This document shows positions 46,482-54,982 of a stretch of 64,000 bases of DNA, in pieces. Position numbers and translations under genes: made by a program. The notes beneath the pieces were generated by a model. That model was not told the DNA's origin and did no database searches. It was given only the letters and a program-made list of their open reading frames with translations. How positions within the stretch are numbered: the first letter of the stretch is position 1; every line of letters starts with the position of its first letter. This DNA comes from Roseobacter fucihabitans (GTDB taxonomy: Bacteria; Pseudomonadota; Alphaproteobacteria; Rhodobacterales; Rhodobacteraceae), in contig NZ_CP143423.1 of NCBI RefSeq assembly GCF_014337925.2, positions 3,192,501-3,256,500 of the forward strand. The letters run 5' to 3'.

Positions 46482-46718
46482 TCTGGCACAGGTGGTGGTG
46501 TTTATCGCTTAGAACAGCGTCTGGTTTTGCCCGCTTTATCTGAGTAGGTGGGATCGATACCCTACAAAGGTCGCCGGGTGTCGGGCAGAAACTGTAGGGA
46601 CCATGATCACCCACGGACCTGCAAATGCGCTTTCGACGCGATGCGCGCAAAGCAGGCCCCATTCCCGGATCCAACACAAAGGCCCCGACACGCGCTGGGT
46701 CAAGACGCAGGCGAAGAC

Positions 46719-47351
46719 CTACTTGGTCCCGAACATCCGATCACCCGCATCGCCAAGACCCGGCACTATATAGCCCACTTCATTGAGTTTTTCATCCACC
46801 GCAGCCGTGACGATCGGCACATCGGGATGCGCCTGCTGCATCCGCGCGATCCCTTCAGGGGCCGCCAGAAGGCAGAGAAAACGGATATTTGTCGCGCCCG
46901 CCTGTTTGAGCAGATCAATCGCCGCCACAGATGAATTCCCGGTCGCCAGCATCGGATCAACAGCAATGACCAGACGGTCATCCAGACCTTCGGGCACCTT
47001 GAAATAATATTGCACCGGTTGGAGCGTCTTTTCATCGCGGTAAAGCCCGACGAACCCCACGCGTGCCGATGGGATCAACTCCAGAACACCGTCCAGCAAC
47101 CCATTCCCCGCCCGCAGGATCGAAATCAACGCCAGTTTCTTGCCGTCCAATGTCGGAGCATGCATCTTCTGCATCGGCGTTTCGATTTCCTTGGTGGTCA
47201 TCGGCAGACCGCGCGTGACCTCATAGGCAAGCAACTGGCTGATCTCGCGCAGCAATTGCCGGAAAACCGCGGTCGGCGTGTCCTTGTCGCGCATGATGGT
47301 GAGTTTGTGCTGCACCAACGGGTGATCAACAACGGTGACGTGGTCGGTCAT
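46719..47351 (-). CDS. upp: uracil phosphoribosyltransferase
   Basis: A 210-residue Upp making UMP from uracil and PRPP. The N-terminus [19 protein letters not shown], the [32 protein letters not shown] segment, the PRPP loop [13 protein letters not shown] and C-terminal [18 protein letters not shown] are diagnostic. It is the last gene of the cdd-deoA-deoB-upp run, separated from deoB by 66 nt. Confidence 0.95.
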   Translation of the reverse strand: MTDHVTVVDHPLVQHKLTIMRDKDTPTAVFRQLLREISQLLAYEVTRGLPMTTKEIETPMQKMHAPTLDGKKLALISILRAGNGLLDGVLELIPSARVGFVGLYRDEKTLQPVQYYFKVPEGLDDRLVIAVDPMLATGNSSVAAIDLLKQAGATNIRFLCLLAAPEGIARMQQAHPDVPIVTAAVDEKLNEVGYIVPGLGDAGDRMFGTK

Positions 47352-47417
47352 AACAAGCCTCTTTTTAATTCTGGTCCGGTTTAGACCTGAAAACGATTGC
47401 GCTGCAACCCGCAGATG

Positions 47418-48629
47418 TCATCTGCGCACCGATGCGCTTTCGGGAACCGCAACGCCGAGGTGGCGTGCGACAATGCCAGCAACATCACTGAAACCGATAT
47501 GCCCCAATGCCTTACACCCCGCCCCCGCGATCAGCACCGGCACCCGTTCACGCGTATGATCGGTCCCGACCCAAGTCGGATCATTGCCGTGATCCGCCGT
47601 CAGCACCATAATGTCACCGGGGCGCAACCGCGGGATCAATTTGCCGATTTCTGCGTCAAACCACTCGAGCGCACGCGCATAGCCAGACACGTCACGTCGA
47701 TGGCCATAAAGGCTGTCAAACTCCACGAAATTGGCGAATGTCAGGCTCCCCTCCTCGGCGGTATCAACCAGATTGCCAAGGTGTTTCATCAACATCTCAT
47801 CATTGCCTTTACGCACTGCATCAATGCCCTGCATGGAGAAAATATCGCCGATTTTGCCGACAGCATACACCTTTTGCCCCGCATCCTGGACCCAGTTGGT
47901 CAGAATGGGCTTAGGCGGCGACATGGCAAAATCGCGTCGGTTGCCCGTGCGCGCAAACCCGATGTCGGCATCCCCCAGAAACGGGCGGGCGATCACCCGT
48001 CCAACCCGCATGTCATGCAAGGTGGGGGCCAGCGCCGCACAGAGGTCCATGAGGCGATCTAAGCCAAAGGTCTCCTCATGTGCGGCGATCTGAAACACCG
48101 AATCCGCTGATGTGTAACAGATCGGATGACCGCTGCGCATGTGCTCTGCGCCATGCTGATCCACAATCACCGTCCCGGAGGCGTGGCAATTGCCCAGAAT
48201 GCCGCTGACGCCCGCCTGCGCGCATATTTGATCCACAATCTCTGCGGGGAATGCGCGCTCCTGGTCAGGGAAGTAATGCCACTCCCAAGGCACCGGAACA
48301 CCGGCCAGTTCCCAATGTCCGGAGGGTGTATCCTTGCCCTGGGACACTTCGGTGGCCACACCCCAGACGCCTTCAGGCTCGCGCCCCAGTCCAAGGGCGA
48401 AGGTATCGCTGGCCAGTTGCACGGCGCGCCCCAGTCCCAGCCGATCCAGAGTGGGCAAGCGCAAAGGCCCCACGCGCCCCGTTGCTGCCTGCCCCTGCGC
48501 ACAGGCGCGCGCGATATGGGCGAGCGTGTTGGCCCCCTCATCCGGAACGGAGCCGTTGAAAAAGCAATGCGCATCCGGCGCACCGCCAATGCCGACCGAA
48601 TCCATCACCACCAGAAACGCGCGTACCAT
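47418..48629 (-). CDS. deoB: phosphopentomutase
   Basis: A 403-residue DeoB of the alkaline phosphatase superfamily, interconverting (deoxy)ribose 1- and 5-phosphates. FLVVMDSVGIGGAPDA carries the first metal Asp. DTPSGHWELAG contains the phosphothreonine region. ADHGNDPTWVGTDHTRERVPVL supplies the C-terminal metal ligands. It overlaps the deoA stop by 1 nt and acts after DeoA in deoxynucleoside breakdown. Confidence 0.95.
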   Translation of the reverse strand: MVRAFLVVMDSVGIGGAPDAHCFFNGSVPDEGANTLAHIARACAQGQAATGRVGPLRLPTLDRLGLGRAVQLASDTFALGLGREPEGVWGVATEVSQGKDTPSGHWELAGVPVPWEWHYFPDQERAFPAEIVDQICAQAGVSGILGNCHASGTVIVDQHGAEHMRSGHPICYTSADSVFQIAAHEETFGLDRLMDLCAALAPTLHDMRVGRVIARPFLGDADIGFARTGNRRDFAMSPPKPILTNWVQDAGQKVYAVGKIGDIFSMQGIDAVRKGNDEMLMKHLGNLVDTAEEGSLTFANFVEFDSLYGHRRDVSGYARALEWFDAEIGKLIPRLRPGDIMVLTADHGNDPTWVGTDHTRERVPVLIAGAGCKALGHIGFSDVAGIVARHLGVAVPESASVRR

Positions 48630-49945
48630 CAGATGATCCTTTCCCGGATCAGTTCCGGTGTTTTGGGCGGTGGTGTATCCGCCAGTTCGATTGCCGCCTG
48701 CACCTGCGCCACCGCTCTGTCGGCCGCATCCGGGCGTGCTGCGTGGATTAATGCAAGCGGCTGGCCCCGCGCGATCCTGTCGCCCAGACGCACGACCTGC
48801 GCAATGCCGACGGCGGGATCGATCAAATCGCTTTCTACGGTACGCCCACCGCCCAGGGTGACCACGGCCATGCCCAGAGCTTCGCCGTTGATGGCGTGCA
48901 CATACCCCGAACCGCGCGCGTGCACGGCGCGGATCACCGTGGCCTCGGGCAGGAACCGCGCCCAGTTTTCCACAAAACGCACGGGGCCGCCCATGGCGGC
49001 GATCATTTTCCCGAAACGCTGCGCCGCGCGGCCATCGCGTAATGTGGCATCTATGGCCTCCTCCCCGGCTTTGATATTTGCGGCCAGACCCGCGTTCGCG
49101 AGCAAAGCCCCGCCAAGCGCCACTGAAATCTCGACCAGCGGGCCGATGGCCTCCCCGCTCAGCACGCGCATCACCTCGGCCACTTCAAGCGCATTGCCAA
49201 GGCAGGGTGCCAGCGGCTGGTTCATATCGCTGATCATGGCCATGGTTTTGCACCCCGCCGCATTGGCTGTCTGCACGAGTGAGCCCGCCAAATCACGGGC
49301 AGCCTCCATGTCTTTCATGAACGCTCCGCTGCCGACCTTCACATCCAATATCAAACCGTCCAGCCCTCCAGCCAGTTTTTTGGACAGGATGGAGGCCGTG
49401 ATCAGATCGAGGCTATCGACCGTAGAGGTCACATCGCGCACCGCATAAAGCCGCTTATCCGCTGGCGCGATGTCTGCGCTGGCACCCACAATCGCGCATC
49501 CCGCCTGCGCGACCACAGCCCGAAACCGCGCCTCGTCCAGTTGCGTGCTGACACCGGGGATCGCGTCAAGTTTATCCAGCGTGCCGCCGGTATGGCCCAA
49601 CCCGCGCCCCGAAATCATCGGCACATAAGCCCCGCAAGCCGCCAGGGCAGGCGCAAGTATCAGCGATACACAATCCCCGACCCCGCCGGTCGAATGCTTG
49701 TCCAGAACCGGGCCATCGAGGTCCCATTTCAACACCTTGCCACTGTCGCGCATGGCCAGTGTCAGCGCCACGCGCCCCTCAGCGCTCAGACCCCGCAGGC
49801 AAATCCCCATGGCAAAGGCACCCGCCTGCGCATCACTGATCGCGCCATCAGCAAGCCCCTGCGCGAGCCAGGTCAACTCTTCGCCGTCCAGTGGGGCCCC
49901 GCGGCGCAGCTGCGCCAGAAGCATCCGCGCGCTCAATTGGCTCAT
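48629..49945 (-). CDS. deoA: thymidine phosphorylase
   Basis: A 438-residue pyrimidine nucleoside phosphorylase. LDKHSTGGVGD is the phosphate-binding signature at about 83-93. MISGRGLGHTGGTLDKLDAIPG follows, with SILSKKLAGGLDGLILDVKVGSGAFMK near 190, and a C-terminal beta domain. It converts thymidine plus phosphate to thymine and deoxyribose 1-phosphate. Its ATG overlaps the end of cdd and its stop overlaps deoB. Confidence 0.95.
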   Translation of the reverse strand: MSQLSARMLLAQLRRGAPLDGEELTWLAQGLADGAISDAQAGAFAMGICLRGLSAEGRVALTLAMRDSGKVLKWDLDGPVLDKHSTGGVGDCVSLILAPALAACGAYVPMISGRGLGHTGGTLDKLDAIPGVSTQLDEARFRAVVAQAGCAIVGASADIAPADKRLYAVRDVTSTVDSLDLITASILSKKLAGGLDGLILDVKVGSGAFMKDMEAARDLAGSLVQTANAAGCKTMAMISDMNQPLAPCLGNALEVAEVMRVLSGEAIGPLVEISVALGGALLANAGLAANIKAGEEAIDATLRDGRAAQRFGKMIAAMGGPVRFVENWARFLPEATVIRAVHARGSGYVHAINGEALGMAVVTLGGGRTVESDLIDPAVGIAQVVRLGDRIARGQPLALIHAARPDAADRAVAQVQAAIELADTPPPKTPELIRERII

Positions 49946-50331
49946 GTCGACATATGATCCGCGTTAAAGACACCCGGCAACAAATCCCCCATCGTCATGA
50001 CCTGCTCGATGCCCGTGAGCGTCGCCATGGTCACGCGCATGTCACTGGTTGCAAATTCCGCGAGCTTCTGGCGACATCCACCACAGGGCGTCACCGGAGT
50101 CGGCGATCCGGCAACAACATAGGCCTCGATCACGCTGGTCTCTCCGGCAGCAACCATGGCGGCAATCGCCCCGGCTTCGGCGCAGGTGCCCTCCGGGTAG
50201 GCGACGTTTTCCACGTTGCACCCGACATAGACCGCGCCCGAGGCGGCCCGGATTGCCGCCCCCACCTTGAACCCGGAATAGGGCGCATGGGCATTTTCGC
50301 GCACGGTTGTTGCGGCCTCTTTGAGCGACAT
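49942..50331 (-). CDS. cdd: cytidine deaminase
   Basis: A 129-residue homotetrameric zinc cytidine deaminase. The zinc/proton-shuttle motif is CAEAGAIAAM (Cys-Ala-Glu) and the second zinc pair is PCGGCRQ. NAPYSGF-like HAPYSGFKVGAA starts the core. The start at MSLKE (AGAGG 5 nt upstream) gives the usual length; ATGs at 50352/50349 are alternatives with their own G-rich site. First gene of the nucleoside salvage run. Confidence 0.93.
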   Translation of the reverse strand: MSLKEAATTVRENAHAPYSGFKVGAAIRAASGAVYVGCNVENVAYPEGTCAEAGAIAAMVAAGETSVIEAYVVAGSPTPVTPCGGCRQKLAEFATSDMRVTMATLTGIEQVMTMGDLLPGVFNADHMST

Positions 50332-50403
50332 ATGAACCTCTTGTGACATCATGCTGTCCCCCAGCGTGTCCTCAGTGACGCGCGTTTGCAAGAGGCAGGG
50401 CGC

Positions 50404-51498
50404 TCAAACTGCCCCGCCCGGTGTGGTGTTGAAAACACCCGGCAAGGAGACCTCAAGCAGTTCAAGATCATCCGAGGGGTCCCCGTAGCGCACCGGCATG
50501 CCCGGCGGGATCACAAATGCATCCCCCGCTTCCAACTTATGCGGTGCGCGCCCTTCGCCCTCCAAAACCATGTGACCTGCCATGACAAAAGTGAACAGAA
50601 TATCTCCATCATGCTGCGTCCAAACGCTTTTCTCGGCGGTAGCGCGCACCACATGCACGCCCGCTACATTGCCGGTATGGGCGGCAATCGTCGTATCACG
50701 GCTCTCGAAACCGGGGATGCGGAACGGCCCCCATGTCGCCGCATCGGCCTTGTGATGCACGAACCGCTGGCCGGAGAACACCCGCTCCGGATTGGCAGGG
50801 CCATTGGGCAGTTCCATATCGTGATCAATCGTCGTGACATGCTCTGCCGGCACGCCAATTTCGATCACTTCGATGTTGTCAGAGGCAAAAAGGACGCGGT
50901 GCCGGATCTGGGGCGGTTGGATCACGCAATTGCCCGCGTGCAGGCGGAAGGGTTCGCCTTGGTCTTCATAGACCAGATCAACCCAGCCGCGATAGCAGAA
51001 GATCAGCTGAAACCCGACCGTGTGGTAATGCACCATATCAGGCACCGGCCCGCCGTCGGGAATGCGGATGTGGCTGGCAATGATCGACCCGCCCAGACGG
51101 TCGGGAATAAGATCACGGTAATGCATACCTGCCCGCCCGATCACCCAGGGGGCCTGATCCGCCAGGCGGCGCACCACAAAGCTATGCACCGTTTCGGGCA
51201 TCACCAGCGGTTCGTACAGCGGGGCGATGTCGATCTGCGTGCCGTTGGGGGCCTTAAGGCGTGTCTTACCATCGGCAAACCCATCTGGATCCTCACAAAG
51301 GATGCGCAAATGCCCCGGCGCGACTGCGACGTCTTTTTCGATACGGACACGCAAACCATGCCCGGAAAATACCGCGACCGTAGGGTCATCCGCGGGATAT
51401 ATCATATCCATCCGCATCCCCAAAACCTTGGTATAAAAAGGAATATCGTCACGCAACTCCTGCGTTGGCAACAAAACCTCAGCTTTGATCTCGCCCAT
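50404..51498 (-). CDS. glyoxalase-domain/cupin fusion protein
   Basis: A 364-residue protein with an N-terminal glyoxalase/VOC-like domain (about 4-115: VLLPTQELRDDIPFYTKVLGMRMDMI, then GHLRILCEDPDG) and two cupin regions. The first cupin (about 150-245) has VHYHTVGFQLIFCYRG and GNCVIQPPQIRHRV. The second (about 285-355) has HDGDILFTFVMAGHMVLEGEG and GDAFVIPPGMPVRYG. GAGAGG supports the ATG. The arrangement suggests a metal enzyme or sensor for a small organic acid. It is divergent from maeB. No substrate can be read from sequence. Confidence 0.75.
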   Translation of the reverse strand: MGEIKAEVLLPTQELRDDIPFYTKVLGMRMDMIYPADDPTVAVFSGHGLRVRIEKDVAVAPGHLRILCEDPDGFADGKTRLKAPNGTQIDIAPLYEPLVMPETVHSFVVRRLADQAPWVIGRAGMHYRDLIPDRLGGSIIASHIRIPDGGPVPDMVHYHTVGFQLIFCYRGWVDLVYEDQGEPFRLHAGNCVIQPPQIRHRVLFASDNIEVIEIGVPAEHVTTIDHDMELPNGPANPERVFSGQRFVHHKADAATWGPFRIPGFESRDTTIAAHTGNVAGVHVVRATAEKSVWTQHDGDILFTFVMAGHMVLEGEGRAPHKLEAGDAFVIPPGMPVRYGDPSDDLELLEVSLPGVFNTTPGGAV

Positions 51499-51641
51499 GA
51501 CACCTCTCTTGCTTGCACCCGCATCCTGCGGTGCGCCCCACAGATTTACAAGACATCACCAAGGACCCGCGCGCAAACGACCCCTACCCCGCGCCCGTCG
51601 CAGGCGCACAAAAAAACAGCACCTTGGCGCGCACCCTTGAG

Positions 51642-51659
51642 TAGTTTAATGCTAAACTA
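51642..51659. promoter_or_regulatory. palindrome upstream of maeB (MarR-like operator candidate)
   Basis: TAGTTTA (51642-51648) and TAAACTA (51653-51659) are exact inverted repeats around ATGC, ending 25 nt before the maeB ATG. The AGTTTA-n4-TAAACT form resembles operators of MarR-type regulators of aromatic and acid catabolism. The regulator is not in this window. Confidence 0.5.
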
Positions 51660-51684
51660 TTCCGATCGGAGGAGCTTCCACGTC

Positions 51685-53958
51685 ATGACTGAATCCAAGA
51701 ACCTGCGCCAGGCGGCACTTGATTACCACGAGTTCCCAAAGCCGGGAAAACTCGAAATTCGTGCCACGAAACCACTGGCCAATGGGCGTGATCTTGCGCG
51801 GGCCTATTCTCCGGGCGTGGCCGAGGCCTGTTTGGAAATCAAACAAGAGCCTTCAACGGCGGCGCGCTATACCGCGCGCGGTAACCTGGTCGGCGTTGTG
51901 ACCAATGGCACGGCCGTTTTGGGGCTTGGAAACATCGGCGCGCTGGCCTCCAAACCGGTGATGGAGGGCAAGGCCGTTCTGTTCAAGAAATTCGCAAACA
52001 TTGATTGCTTTGACATTGAAGTAGACGAAAGCGATCCGGAAAAACTGGCCGACATCGTTTGTGCTTTGGAACCGACGTTCGGTGCGATCAACCTTGAAGA
52101 CATCAAGGCCCCGGATTGTTTCACCGTGGAGCGCATTTGCCGCGAGCGGATGAACATCCCTGTCTTTCATGATGACCAGCATGGCACCGCCATTGTCGTG
52201 GGTGCCGCTGTGACCAACGCGCTTTATGTGGCGGGCAAGACCTTTGAGGACATCAAGATCGTCTCGACAGGGGGCGGGGCTGCGGGCATCGCCTGTCTGA
52301 ACATGCTGCTCAAACTGGGCGTGAAGCGCGAGAATGTGTGGCTCTGCGACATTCACGGCCTTGTCTATGAGGGCCGCGAGATCGACATGAACCCCAGCAA
52401 AACCCAATTTGCGCAAAACTCCGATCTGCGCACGCTGGAGGACGTCATCGGGCAGGCTGATCTGTTCCTCGGGCTCTCCGGACCGGGCGTTTTGCAGCCC
52501 GAAATGGTCTCGAAAATGGCAGAGCGCCCGATCGTTTTTGCACTGGCCAACCCGACCCCGGAAATCCTCCCCGACCTCGTGCGCAGCGTCGCACCCGATG
52601 CGATCATCGCCACCGGGCGGTCCGATTTTCCCAATCAGGTCAACAATGTACTCTGCTTCCCCTTTATTTTTCGCGGCGCGCTTGATGTGGGTGCGACCAC
52701 CATCAACGACGAAATGGAGCTGGCCTGTATCGACGGAATTGCAGAATTGGCGCGTGCCACGACATCCGCAGAGGCCGCCGCCGCATATCAGGGTGAACAG
52801 CTGACGTTCGGTCCCGATTACCTCATCCCAAAACCGTTTGATCCGCGTCTTGTCGGTGTTGTTTCCTCCGCCGTGGCGCGCGCGGCAATGGAAACCGGTG
52901 TCGCCACTCGGCCCATCGAAGATCTGGAGGTCTATCGTCAAAAACTGGACGGGTCGGTCTTCAAATCCGCGCTATTGATGCGCCCGGTCTTTCAGGCGGC
53001 CCGCATGGCCCCGCGCAAGATCGTGTTTGCAGAGGGCGAAGACGAGCGTGTGCTGCGCTGCGCACAAGCTGTGCTGGAAGAAACTACCGAGAAACCCATT
53101 CTGATCGGGCGCCCCGATGTGATCGAAACCCGCATCGAGCGCGCCGGCCTCACCATTCGTCTGGGCAAGGACGTCGATCTGGTGAACCCGGAAAATGACC
53201 CGCGTTACCGGGATTATTGGGAAACCTATCACGCCCTGATGGCGCGCCGCGGTGCCACGCCGGACATCGCGCGGGCCATCATGCGTACCAATACCACCGC
53301 CATTGGCGCGGTCATGGTACAGCGCCAGGAAGCAGATAGCCTGATCTGCGGCACCTTTGGTGAATTCCGTTGGCATCTGAATTACCTGCAACAGATTCTC
53401 GGGCGGGACGGACGCAAACCCGATGGTGCGCTGTCGATGATGATCCTTGAGGACGGGCCATTGTTCATTGCGGATACGCAGGTGCATTTGCATCCAGACC
53501 CCGAACAGATTGCGACAATCGCCATGGGGGCTGCGCGCCATGTGCGCCGATTTGGCATCGAGCCTAAGGTTGCGTTTTGCTCGCAGTCGCAATTCGGCAA
53601 TCAGGGCGAAGGCACCGGAGGGCGTTTGCGTGCTGCGATCAAACTGCTGGATGCGCGCAGCCCTGATTTCTGCTATGAGGGCGAGATGAATATCGACACC
53701 GCGCTCGATGCAGAATTGCGCGCGCGGGTTATGCCCTCCAACCGGATGGAAGGGGCGGCCAATGTTCTGGTCTTTGCCCATGCGGATGCGGCATCGGGCG
53801 TGCGTAACATTCTCAAAATGAAAGGCGGCGGGCTGGAAGTCGGGCCCATTCTGATGGGCATGGGCAATAAGGCGCATATCGTTTCCCCCTCCATCACCGC
53901 GCGCGGGCTTCTCAATATGGCGGCCATCTCCGGGACGCCGGTGGATCAATACGGCTAA
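51685..53958 (+). CDS. maeB: NADP-dependent malic enzyme with phosphotransacetylase-like domain
   Basis: A 757-residue MaeB. The malic enzyme part (1-about 430) has [11 protein letters not shown], NFEDIxxPx-like [15 protein letters not shown] with the catalytic Lys, [11 protein letters not shown] and the NADP fold [11 protein letters not shown]. The remaining 320 residues are phosphotransacetylase-like, which in MaeB proteins is regulatory. It decarboxylates malate to pyruvate with NADPH formation, useful during growth on acetyl-CoA-yielding substrates. AGGAG precedes ATG 51685; earlier in-frame codons lack ribosome sites. Confidence 0.93.
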   Translation: MTESKNLRQAALDYHEFPKPGKLEIRATKPLANGRDLARAYSPGVAEACLEIKQEPSTAARYTARGNLVGVVTNGTAVLGLGNIGALASKPVMEGKAVLFKKFANIDCFDIEVDESDPEKLADIVCALEPTFGAINLEDIKAPDCFTVERICRERMNIPVFHDDQHGTAIVVGAAVTNALYVAGKTFEDIKIVSTGGGAAGIACLNMLLKLGVKRENVWLCDIHGLVYEGREIDMNPSKTQFAQNSDLRTLEDVIGQADLFLGLSGPGVLQPEMVSKMAERPIVFALANPTPEILPDLVRSVAPDAIIATGRSDFPNQVNNVLCFPFIFRGALDVGATTINDEMELACIDGIAELARATTSAEAAAAYQGEQLTFGPDYLIPKPFDPRLVGVVSSAVARAAMETGVATRPIEDLEVYRQKLDGSVFKSALLMRPVFQAARMAPRKIVFAEGEDERVLRCAQAVLEETTEKPILIGRPDVIETRIERAGLTIRLGKDVDLVNPENDPRYRDYWETYHALMARRGATPDIARAIMRTNTTAIGAVMVQRQEADSLICGTFGEFRWHLNYLQQILGRDGRKPDGALSMMILEDGPLFIADTQVHLHPDPEQIATIAMGAARHVRRFGIEPKVAFCSQSQFGNQGEGTGGRLRAAIKLLDARSPDFCYEGEMNIDTALDAELRARVMPSNRMEGAANVLVFAHADAASGVRNILKMKGGGLEVGPILMGMGNKAHIVSPSITARGLLNMAAISGTPVDQYG

Positions 53959-54121
53959 GAGAAACGCGATCTCAAGCGGGGTTTCAGTGTCTTGCAGTTT
54001 TAGCAGACTAAACCGCAGTGGTCATTAGGATGACTTCTTCTTGATTTTGATTTCGACCAGCAAACACCCTATGTTCTTTCTAAGACAACCGTTCGCTTCA
54101 TTCATCTTTCGGAGTTGCCCC

Positions 54122-54388
54122 GTGATCCAAAAAATGGCCTTCATATCCGCAACCGCCCTGCTGGCCTTGGGTGCATGCGCCACAGTGTCGAGCGAGACAA
54201 TCAGCACGGTCGTGGTGGATGGGGAGGCCTATGACGTTCGCACCCGCACGATCGAGGGCGCAAACGGGTCTTATGAGACGTCGAGCGTTCGGGTAAATGC
54301 CCGGTATTACCTGTGCATCCTTGACAGCCCCGGCGATTGCGAAGCTGCCGCGCGCAGGGGGCTGGAAGACCCGATTGACCGCTTTTGA
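54122..54388 (+). CDS. small lipoprotein A
   Basis: An 88-residue predicted lipoprotein. The signal peptide ends in the lipobox LALGAC, acylating the Cys near residue 20. The mature part VVVDGEAYDVRTRTIEG ... RYYLCILDSPGDCEAAARRG has two cysteines that may bridge. The start is GTG 54122 with GGAG 7 nt upstream; ATG 54134 is an alternative. The product is similar to lipoprotein B 200 nt downstream. Function unknown. Confidence 0.75.
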   Translation: MIQKMAFISATALLALGACATVSSETISTVVVDGEAYDVRTRTIEGANGSYETSSVRVNARYYLCILDSPGDCEAAARRGLEDPIDRF

Positions 54389-54587
54389 GCCGCCGCGCCT
54401 GTGCCACCCGGCGTTTCTGACCGGCTCACGCTTCATCCGGTTGCCGCTACGTATCATCCGCCCCCTTCGGATCGCAGATGCACCAAACCATTGCGTCATG
54501 GCGCGGGGGACCTGAAGCGTCGAAACCTTCACCCCCCCCGGTCGTCGCAATAATTCACAATAATTCGCAATAAGGAGACCTCATCAC

Positions 54588-54914
54588 ATGCAGCGTTTGA
54601 TCGGGATAGCCGCCTTGAGCGCATGTTGTGTTCTTGCGGCCTGCACGAGCGCGACGCAGGAAAAAACCGGCTTGCTGAGCGTGGATGGGAAAGCCTACCC
54701 GCTCAAAACCCGCAGTTTCCAGACCGACCAAGGGAGCCGCGCGCAGCGGTATGAGCGCACATCCGTCGCCGTCGGCGCAACCCGTGTGGTGTGCGATCTT
54801 GAAGAGCCGGGACAATGCGAAAAGATGATTCGCCGCGCCGAGCTGGGGGACCTGCGGCGCACCGTCGACAGCCCCGTTAACGCAAACATCTTCGATTTCC
54901 CTTTCGGGCTTTGA
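54588..54914 (+). CDS. small lipoprotein B (paralogue of A)
   Basis: A 108-residue predicted lipoprotein with lipobox VLAAC at about 15-19. The mature part shares with lipoprotein A the order VDGxAYxxxTR, then a Ser-rich strand, then C-x-L/D...P-G-x-C-E (CDLEEPGQCEKMIRRAE). AAGGAG about 11 nt upstream supports the ATG. The downstream prpE gene begins 69 nt later and may be read from the same message. Confidence 0.75.
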   Translation: MQRLIGIAALSACCVLAACTSATQEKTGLLSVDGKAYPLKTRSFQTDQGSRAQRYERTSVAVGATRVVCDLEEPGQCEKMIRRAELGDLRRTVDSPVNANIFDFPFGL

Positions 54915-54982
54915 TCTCAGCCTCTTGCGGTTCGCCCCGCCGCGCGGCTACACCAAGGGAGGTGCAAGGCCGGGAGGGACAT

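Noticed and set aside
50386-51684. Long N-terminal extension of the malic enzyme frame
   Set aside because: MaeB homology begins at 51685 with a nearby ribosome site; the upstream part is antisense to the glyoxalase-cupin gene and has shadow composition.
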